A stretch of 64,000 nt of DNA from Amphibalanus amphitrite (Eukaryota > Arthropoda > Thecostraca > Balanomorpha > Balanidae), in NCBI RefSeq assembly GCF_019059575.1, contig NW_024881571.1:930001-994000 (forward strand), written 5' to 3'. The first letter of the stretch is position 1, and every line of letters begins with the position of its first letter. Under the pieces are notes generated by a model, which was given only the letters and a program-made list of their open reading frames with translations, had not been told where the DNA came from and did not search any database. Below are positions 56,639-64,000 of the stretch, one piece after another. The position numbers were made by a program, and so were the translations under genes.

Positions 56639-56663
56639 GGGGGGGGTCGGTTGGACCCCCCCC
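56639..56663. repeat. Element B left hairpin (G-run/C-run)
   Basis: A 10-bp stem of eight G plus TC against GA plus eight C, with a GGTTG loop. Confidence 0.85.
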
Positions 56664-56760
56664 TTGCCGTTTGGCCCCTGATCGAGCTAGAGCTTTGCGG
56701 AAAAAACGAGCGTGTTGCCCGTGACGAGAGGAAGCCGATGATACCCAATTTTAAGGTCCT

Positions 56761-56798
56761 AGGTCATTTGTTGACCTTCCAGGTCAGGTCAATGACCC
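56761..56798. promoter_or_regulatory. Half-site cluster with near-perfect IR1
   Basis: AGGTCA at 56761, TGACCT at 56772, overlapping AGGTCA at 56781 and 56786, then A and TGACCC (56793-56798). The last pair is one base short of a perfect AGGTCA-A-TGACCT inverted repeat. Confidence 0.45.
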
Positions 56799-56923
56799 AA
56801 AGTCGGGAAAATCGGGACCTGTTAGAAAGTCGTAAAGTGTGGCTGCTAAGGGGTTTTTCGGGGTGCTGATCACGAATATCGTGTTAGTTTTGATCACAGA
56901 TGATGTCTTGAAGCATTTAGACA

Positions 56924-56950
56924 AGGTCGGGTCAGGTCAGGTCAGGTCAA
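56924..56950 (+). repeat. Tandem GGTCA pentamers
   Basis: Five GGTCR pentamers run head to tail, giving overlapping AGGTCA hexamers every 5 bp. Confidence 0.8.
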
Positions 56951-57120
56951 CCAGTAGGCGTCGTGACGGGTATTCATAGTACGTGTCAACCGCCTCTGAC
57001 AGCTTCGTAACATGTTACGAAGTCACCAAAACTACTTCGTAAATGTTCAAATGGTTGCTAAATTCAAATTCAGCTCCAAAAACTAGCCTAGAAACATGTA
57101 AAACTCGAAAAAGTGACCCG

Positions 57121-57177
57121 AGGTCACCCGAGGTCACCAAAGGTCAATGACCTGACCTGACCTTCAGGTGACCTTGA
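57121..57177. promoter_or_regulatory. Composite DR4-DR4-IR1 nuclear-receptor array
   Basis: AGGTCA starts at 57121, 57131 and 57141, a strict 10-bp period (two DR4 pairs). The third forms a perfect IR1 with TGACCT at 57148-57153 around a single A. TGACCT repeats at 57153 and 57158, and TGACCTTGA follows at 57169-57177. The IR1 AGGTCA-N-TGACCT is the classical high-affinity layout for the ecdysone receptor EcR/USP, and DR4 also suits USP/RXR dimers. Function is inferred. Confidence 0.5.
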
Positions 57178-57303
57178 CACACACGGGAGCAACATCAAAT
57201 CACATGTTTGAACGTTTGAAACCACGAAAAGCTTGCAAACACGCGGCTAGTGCGAGCCGACATACGCGAAATCGCGATTCCGGCCAAACATGGTCTCGGA
57301 AAA

Positions 57304-57323
57304 GAGGTCACAGGTCAAAGGTC
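57304..57323 (+). promoter_or_regulatory. Double DR1 of AGGTCA
   Basis: Three perfect AGGTCA hexamers at 57304, 57311 and 57318, each separated by one base. DR1 is the layout preferred by RXR/USP, HNF4 and related receptors. Confidence 0.5.
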
Positions 57324-57438
57324 ATTTGGGTCAGGGTCATGAAATTTTCAGGGTAGGTGTAAAATTGATTAATGCGAGGGTACTGAAAGTTTCGTCGCGA
57401 TCGGCCGCTTTTTACGCGAGTTATTCGCGAAAAACCAT

Positions 57439-57461
57439 GGGGGGGTCCATCCGACCCCCCC
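57439..57461. repeat. Element B right hairpin (G-run/C-run)
   Basis: Seven G plus TC pairs with GA plus seven C across a CATCC loop. Confidence 0.85.
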
Positions 57462-57465
57462 CCCT

Positions 57466-57478
57466 ACACATGCGAGGG
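57466..57478 (-). repeat. Element B right terminal inverted repeat
   Basis: ACACATGCGAGGG followed by TTAA. Confidence 0.9.
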
Positions 57479-60400
57479 TTAATATAATTATGACACTACC
57501 CATGACTGAGTGAGCACCCATCCAGTTATAAGTGTTGCCTCTCATACTTATACATGCTTATACCTACATATAATCTCCCCGGTCAGCGGTACTGCTAAAC
57601 TGACACCAAAATATCCACTTATCTAGCTCAGCTGGCATTGTGGCATCATTGCAGCGCATGGGGCCTATCGCACACTCAACAGTGCACAGTGAGAAACAGC
57701 TGCTTTACAATATATCCAGTCAATCGACCGAAGACTACAGCACAGTAAATATTGAAGTTATTAGGAAGGATGTTCTTAATATAAGTTTCGGTAAAACTAG
57801 TATGCTTACACGTTTACATTTCTCCATAAAACTGTTATGGATGTTTTTGTTTGTAGTGATTCGGACTAGTAATTCAATGCGGAAGGTAATGAAGCTTTCC
57901 TGTCTTGCGGTAAGCTGTCTTCCTAAAAAAATCGCTTTTTAGGAATACGTGGGCAAGGAATATTGCGGATAATCTGTGTCTAGTCGTTAGATAAAACCAG
58001 ACAACGACAATGTATGTATGTTCATGTTCAAACATTTGTTATAGTTGCATCAATTCTACCTGGATTTTCAATAAAGTATGGGTTCATTTGCTTCGCACTG
58101 TCATATCAGCTATGCTGCTCAGTAGCCACCATGGCAAGTGCTTTGTATCAAAACCAGTCATCAATGCTCAGCTTAGCTTCCGAAATTCATTAAAATGCAT
58201 GAGACCGTTAGAACCACTTTGCCAATGCTCACAAAGCAGTTGTAAAGCCTGATGTATATCAGTTCCGGCTGGCGACTTAGAGATCAAAATTGTTGGTCCA
58301 TGAAATAACGCATTCTTCGGAACATTCCAGTACTAAATGATTGTGCGTAATTAATTGTGCTTACATTGTTACGTCAAGCTAATACCTTTTCAATAATCAA
58401 GCAACTTCTGAACTACCTAAGCATGAAATAAATTTGAAGTAAATGGGATTGTTAGAAGTGAATAGAAAAGTAAAACCAAACTAAATGCAGCTTTAAGCAT
58501 ACGATTACATACTTGCTGCCATTATAATCGCTTTGAATATGCCTTCTAAAAGTATGTTAGCTCGCAAAAGTAAAACATTGATGAACTCTGGTTTGTCCTT
58601 TCACTAACTAAATACACTTATAGCAGAAATATCTGTATTTGCAATGTTGGTAAGATCTTACACATGCTTAAAGCAACTGGACGTATTCTAATAGTGCTCG
58701 TTTTTTCTTATAGTCATGCATGTATTATATGAACGCATACATTATGCATCAGTTATGCTTCAAGAATCTCAATCTCTGCATGCGTATTTAGCGAAGCTTA
58801 AACGCAGCATGCAAGCATGATTCATGGTTTCAACTACTTCATGCCACCCACGCGAGCTGCCAGATTCGGCGAAACACGAGTCGATTTACCCGATATCTAG
58901 GATCTGCAAATCCCCCTCAGAGAGGTGAGTCCAGCTCAACAAGGTCTCGCATACGGCGAACCTAAGGCCGACGAGCCGAGACTGCTGGCCGGAATAAGCC
59001 GATGTGATTATATGATAAAAGCTGCTCGAAAGCGTAAAATGGAACAGAAGAATCGGTCTTTAGCGCATTGTGTCGGAACAGCAAGGCATTTGCGCAATTC
59101 CAGAGCAGACTGCACTGACTTAACTCTTTAGGAGCGCTTCCATAGCCTCTCAAGAGGAATTGCTCCCTTCTAGTCAATCATTACCCAGAATAGAGATCCA
59201 GGGAAAAAATGCTTAAAACAGAGTTTATATTACGCATTAGCCACAACCTTGAAATGCGCACAGTTAAATTGTTCCGACGCGTTTTAGTGATTTAGCTACG
59301 TTTTGCATTGGCGTATTAATCAATCCCACAACTTAATTATCATTGCATTACAAGCGTCAAAGCTTCAATCGATTGTGTGTACCATTTCTTAGGAAGTAGA
59401 TTGTGGTGCCACATCATTTCATAAAACAGCATCCTTAAAAAAAAATGCCGAACTGAACTTTATGAGTCTTCTATGAAGCTGATATTGAAAAGATTTGCAG
59501 TGCATTAGTAACGATAAATCACACACCATCCACATAAATATGCAACACTTTTGCCGACCAAATCCCATAATTGTATTTCAAACTTATGGTAACTAGTCGG
59601 CTCAATGCAGTGATAATTTATGACTTGTCTTTGTTTTGACAACGCAAGTGTCAGTTTGCGTCCTAAAGCCATCCGACGTAAGACGACTTCGGTCTGTAGT
59701 CGTACTCTAATCTTTTGCAGAACTGCATTTGAGGCTCGCATCTGACTGACAACCACCTTTGACGAGATCGATAAATTGACAGCACGGAAAAAATCGCCTC
59801 TGTAGTGAAGTCATGAGACAAACTCTCATAAAATCGTCAGCCTCGCGCGGTATGTCTCGCGTGTCTCACTGCCTGTCTCACTGGCCGGCTGCATGTCTCG
59901 CGGTGACTGCTGTCTCGGTTGCGAAATCGCACCGGCGCTGGTTAGCAATGGCAAAACAGAGCCGATGTTTAATATTCGTGTCGGCGCCGACAGCAGGCCG
60001 GTCAGGCTCGGCGCACTAACGGGCGACAGCATGAATGATAATCTAATTATACATCCTATTGCACCAGCAAAGCACAGTGGTGGCAATTAAAAATTTTGCA
60101 TCGCTATCTAGCCGACCTGTTATATATTATCCGAGGGCCGGTCGGTACATCATGTAGCAATTATCATTGTTCGGCGGTAGCCTGTGCTTTGACATCGGAA
60201 ACAGATTTGGGCGATATATCGTGCGCTGGCGTCGGGCTGCACCCCCAGCCAGTGGACAGCGAAGGCTTGGCGCCCCTGCAGGGCTCCTGTGGCCCCCGAG
60301 TGAAGAAAGGTAGACGTACCGCCGCGCCTTGCTAGGCAGGATAGAGACTAAAGAGGCCCCGAACGCACCCTTTGCGCATGACCGTATCGACGCCTCACTC

Positions 60401-61050
60401 TACCATCGCGAGCGTTCGTCTGAAGCGGCCGATTCAATTGCGCTCGGACCCAAACTCAATTCACACTCACTCATATCAATGTCATCCAGGCCTGCAATAA
60501 TCGCGCTCCCTGCCTGCACCCGAGCGCAATTAGTTTGCACCCATTTCGCGCACCCCTCGCACCCACCGCTCTCCTCTCAGGGTGTCCCCGGGTCAATCGG
60601 CGACCCTCCGCGCTCCCTGTGAGACCGTCACAAAGAGTCCCGCGCCAACAATGCATAATACGTTACCCTACATGCCCATATTGCCTCTAAATGATGCACA
60701 ATAGTTGATGAATGGATTCAATAGGCTGTTGCCGACTGGTGCGCCGGCGGGGGGCGGCCGGCGCAGCGGGGCTGACCTCTGACCCACCCCGGGACAGCAG
60801 GATGCACCGCGCCGGCTGGCGCCCATTGGTATTCAGTGTGGCATCGGCCCGGCCGCTGGCCGCAGGATGCATATTAGGAGAGCCCTAATGCCGCTCCAAG
60901 GTGGGGTCGCTGCTGTCCCCGGATTAAAACGCTCGGCTGATGAATTTAGAATGTCGCCACCGACAAATCATCGACGCCGGGCCGGCCGACGCGCGTCGCG
61001 CTCCTGCGATTGACATCGTGAGGTCTTAACGGCGGCGACCGGTGATATAT

Positions 61051-61081
61051 GCTGTGTAAATAAAATAGCGGCTGTGTAAAT
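61051..61081 (+). promoter_or_regulatory. Duplicated forkhead-like motif
   Basis: GCTGTGTAAAT occurs at 61051-61061 and 61071-61081, a 20-bp period. The first continues as TGTAAATAAA, which matches the forkhead (FOX) core RYAAAYA. It sits inside a GC-rich island, where such an AT motif stands out. Function is inferred. Confidence 0.35.
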
Positions 61082-62032
61082 CATGCGTGGGGGCGTGTGC
61101 CGCTGCAGGCGCGGCGGACAGGCGGTCTGCAGCCGCCGGGCCGGCTCAGATGTACCACTGGCCGGGACACGGCTCTGACCTCGCCGCCTGATTGCGCCGG
61201 CGCGGGGTGTGACAGTTGGCGCCGCGGGACGTCGCAGCAGTGCCGACGCTCCCCGCCGAGTCCCTCCCCCTCCCCTCCTCCAACAGGCAGGGGCAGTGAC
61301 GCATCGGCGGCGGCGCGCCTCACCGTCACCGCCCAGACGGCACCGACCCGAGTGATTTGAGGCTGCTCACTGCGGCACAGAGTCATAAACTGGTGCGTCG
61401 AGTACTCCGACTGCCACGATTGTCGATAGTGCGCCCCATTTACACGGGAAAATGACCTTAATTGGCCGTTTATTGCCGCTGGCCTCAGCGACCTCTCAAA
61501 AACACTAACAAACTCATCGAGAGCGTTCTGAGCTCATTATTGCGTCTGGCAGTCAATAAACGGTCGATTTATAGTGTCTCAGTGAGACAACAGTCGGCCG
61601 ACCAGCCCAACATGCCTCGGGGAGAGACCCAGTCCCGGTGAGAACAATGACCAAAGTCGCGAGACCCGCACTAAATCTGACTGATACAGATCACGGAGAC
61701 GATCGGGCCGGTCACTTACACGAATCCAGAGGAGAACAATCGGCACCAAATGGACGGACTCTGGCCGCAGGATCATCCGAGTTTGCTCTGATCTCTGACT
61801 GTCTTCCTCGCGGCTGCTTTTCATCTGATGCTCTCCCTTTTCTTTTGTTTGGTCTTTTATGGTTAGATTCGATCGTTTTTTTTATTCACTATTCCTTAAA
61901 GAAGGAAAAAAACTTCTTAAAATGGACATAATTTTCAGAAAATACCGCAACGCTTAAAAGTGCGGTCTAACTAATTCATAGTAGTCACGGCAGTCAACTT
62001 AATTACTTAGCGCTACCCTCAAGAAAGCAATG

Positions 62033-62176
62033 ACCTTTTCTCTCTTTACGCTTTTCTTTTTTTCTTTTATCTCTTTTCTCTTCTGTCTTCTATCATCTCT
62101 CTTCTTTCTCATCCCCCTCTTCTCTCTCCTTTCTTTTGTCTCACTCCTCCTAACACCTTCTCCTACACTCTCGCCA
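62033..62176. repeat. Long polypyrimidine tract
   Basis: About 140 bp that is nearly all C and T, with irregular CTTTT and TCTC units. The 81-residue Phe/Ser/Leu-rich frame across it is an artefact of this composition. Confidence 0.8.
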
Positions 62177-64000
62177 ACGTCAGGAGGAGCCTCGCGCGGC
62201 CGAGATCTGACCCTTCACCGGGTGGACGGCACGGGGCGCACTAAGGCGCGCTCTGACTGCAGCTCTGATAGATGAGACTGCACTGCACCTGTCGGCCCGT
62301 CAGCGGCCGCTGACATAGCACCGTGTCGCCGCCCGTACCGACACGTGACCGACGCCAAACCGGGAGATCACCCGCCGTCACGTCAGATGATGTCGTGGCC
62401 CCGCTGATGACGTGGAGTCCGGTCACACTGCGCGGTGCGGAGAGCGAGAAAAGACAGGGAGATGAAGGGGCTTCTCCGACTGGCGTCATAGCATGTGCGT
62501 CATAACATTTTTGGGCAGTTTGGTATACTATGTTTGATGATGTTTTGCCAAGAAGAGCCAAATCTTGTGATATTTCTGACACATTTTTTCGCTGTGGCCT
62601 CAGTTCTGAGCGAAGGAGCGATCAAGAAGCTGGGACAGTAGAAACCCAAAGCAGTGGTAACAATTTATCCAAAACACTTTTGTAACTGTTAAGCTTGGTG
62701 CAGGATTTTACTGCGAACAGTTCGACCAAGTGATATTTATAACGACTCTATTTTTGTCATTCCTCTGGTTTTCCGTCGAACTGAGCGACTTTTCTGCCCG
62801 CCATTCTCGCTTTTCTGGCCGGTTTCTTGTGAGTTGGGTCATTGCTCTATATGTCTCTGTCGGCGGCGATGGTCTGTTGGAGCTCGTCGGCCGCGCTCTG
62901 CGCCCGTTCGCACCTGTTCAGACCGACCAGGAATGCGGGCAGTCGACATCATTGCGCCATCTTACACCGGCGCCGGTCACGTGCACTTGCCCGGCCACAA
63001 AAGTATATTGTTTAATCTCCCGCAATTGATGGTGGGGATGCTCCCTCTAATGAAGACATTTTTCAGCGCCATTCGTCGTGCACCTCGGCGGTCCCACTAA
63101 CAGCTCGATCTCCCCATAACAGCCGCATCCTGATTGTTCAACATAAATTGTTCGATCCGATAATCTGGGGTGTGCTGGCGGCCGGCTCTGCCCGCGCCCC
63201 GCTCTCTGATCGCCCTGCTTTGACCAGTGACCGTGAGATGCCAATTAGACCCTCTAAAAATGACCTACCACCGGCGACGGAGTGCTCAGCGCGGACCGCG
63301 CATCCCGCCCGCTGGACTCTGCCGTCATCTGATGATATATCTCCATCGTCTCCGTGCTGTCCGCGGACACTGTCGCCGCTCTTGCGGTGCCTCTTGATAA
63401 CCGCCGAGATGAGGCCATTTGCGAGCGCCTAATCTGGGCGATACCGCACTTACAAACGAGAGAAACGCCCATTAGGAGGCGGCCGCCGACACGGCTTGAG
63501 GAGGCAACCGGCTTTGTTTTGGGGACAGCGGCGGTGACAGAGATGGAGGAGGAAGGAGTTTCCAGTGACAATGAAGAGCAGAATATAGTTAGGAGGTATG
63601 GGTGCTTCTGTTACTTGCTGTGTATAGTGAATCTCCCTAAATGGCGTGCACCCGCGCACCACCATGGCCACCAGTCACCACAGCTCGTCACATCAGACCC
63701 GTTTGACGTCACGACAGCTGTGTGACGCCCGTTCGCGAGCCGCGCTCAAAAGGTGTTGCAAGTAAGGCGACCCGTCGATTGGGGAGCATTGAGGTGGCGT
63801 GACAGCGGCGGCGCTGGGCACGGGCCGCCGACTGGCACGTACTCCTCTGTCGGCGCCCGCGCCGTGATAAACGAGCTAAATTAAACCCAAGGCTGGCCGC
63901 CGCGCCGCTGAAAGGGATGCAGGATTCAAAATCAATGATGCGCCCGCCCGGCCGTGCCGGCGGTGGGTCGGTGCGGCGTCCACCCGGCCGATGATATCGC

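Larger units (their letters stand above)
56590..57482. mobile_element. TTAA-flanked piggyBac-like non-autonomous element (element B)
   Basis: An 893-bp unit flanked by TTAA (56590-56593 and 57479-57482) with perfect 13-bp terminal inverted repeats beginning CCCTCGCATG. Canonical piggyBac also has 13-bp terminal repeats. At the left a 20-bp spacer follows, then a partial copy of the repeat (ATGTGTAGGGG); at the right the repeat runs straight into the hairpin, so the ends are asymmetric. A G-run/C-run hairpin lies inside each end. The interior contains the densest nuclear-receptor half-site arrays of the window and the shared TGACGAGAGG box (56722-56736). No transposase is present, so mobility would need one supplied from elsewhere. 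Confidence 0.8.
57483..64000. other. Gene-free DNA, AT-rich then CpG-rich
   Basis: No recognisable coding sequence. About 57483-58850 and 59180-59560 are AT-rich. CpG-rich islands lie at about 60280-61380, 62160-62440, 62860-63550 and 63720-64000. A pyrimidine-rich tract and a forkhead-like repeat are listed separately. Confidence 0.5.

Overview
The window reads as intergenic or intronic DNA from an animal nuclear genome. I could not identify a complete host gene. There are no operons, no ribosome-binding-site-led ORFs, no rRNA and no convincing tRNA. Open frames outside mobile elements are short, overlap one another on both strands, and follow base composition rather than protein constraint. 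The mobile-element content (a Ty3/gypsy LTR element with a tRNA-Ser-like primer site, a CR1/L2-like LINE fragment, TTAA-flanked piggyBac-like elements), the long CT/AG microsatellites and the CpG-rich islands in AT-rich DNA fit an invertebrate. An arthropod such as a crustacean is a guess, not a demonstration.

Layout. 1-5197: no gene; alternating AT-rich and GC-rich DNA with minor tandem repeats. 5198-6120: TTAA-flanked hairpin element A. 6121-7810: minor tandem repeats. 7811-9309: 5'-truncated non-LTR retrotransposon on the minus strand. 9310-38329: about 29 kb with no recognisable gene, GC islands in AT-rich DNA, and a CT microsatellite near 37.7 kb. 38330-47592: a nest of mobile elements. 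The outer shell is a second TTAA hairpin element (C). It has been entered by an element with composite inverted ends and a 9-bp duplication (38685-39979), by a small element with 28-bp perfect inverted ends (40585-41514), and by an apparently intact, very young gypsy element (41538-47398, minus strand). 47593-56589: no secure gene; a tandem array of four perfect CRE palindromes at 53832-53914 and one weak candidate exon at 55175-55642 (minus). 56590-57482: third TTAA hairpin element (B). 57483-64000: no recognisable gene.

The most interesting feature is the TTAA element group (A, B, C). All three begin CCC and end GGG inside TTAA (one flank of C is mutated). All have a G-run/C-run hairpin just inside each end, and all have a spacer inserted at only one end, recalling the asymmetric ends of canonical piggyBac. 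They share an internal TGACGAGAGG box and are packed with AGGTCA/TGACCT hexamers, the nuclear-receptor half-site. The hexamers are arranged as DR1, DR4, IR0, IR1 and extended TCAAGGTCA sites. No transposase is visible in any of them, so they look like non-autonomous elements that could carry hormone-receptor binding platforms around the genome. The regulatory role is inference; the motif arrangement is directly visible.

The gypsy element has 254-bp LTRs differing at one base, a 4-bp target duplication, a primer-binding site, a polypurine tract, an open gag and an open pol with all catalytic residues. Pol lies in the -1 frame relative to gag, with a 37-nt overlap and a potential frameshift hairpin. 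It is probably recently, and perhaps still, mobile.
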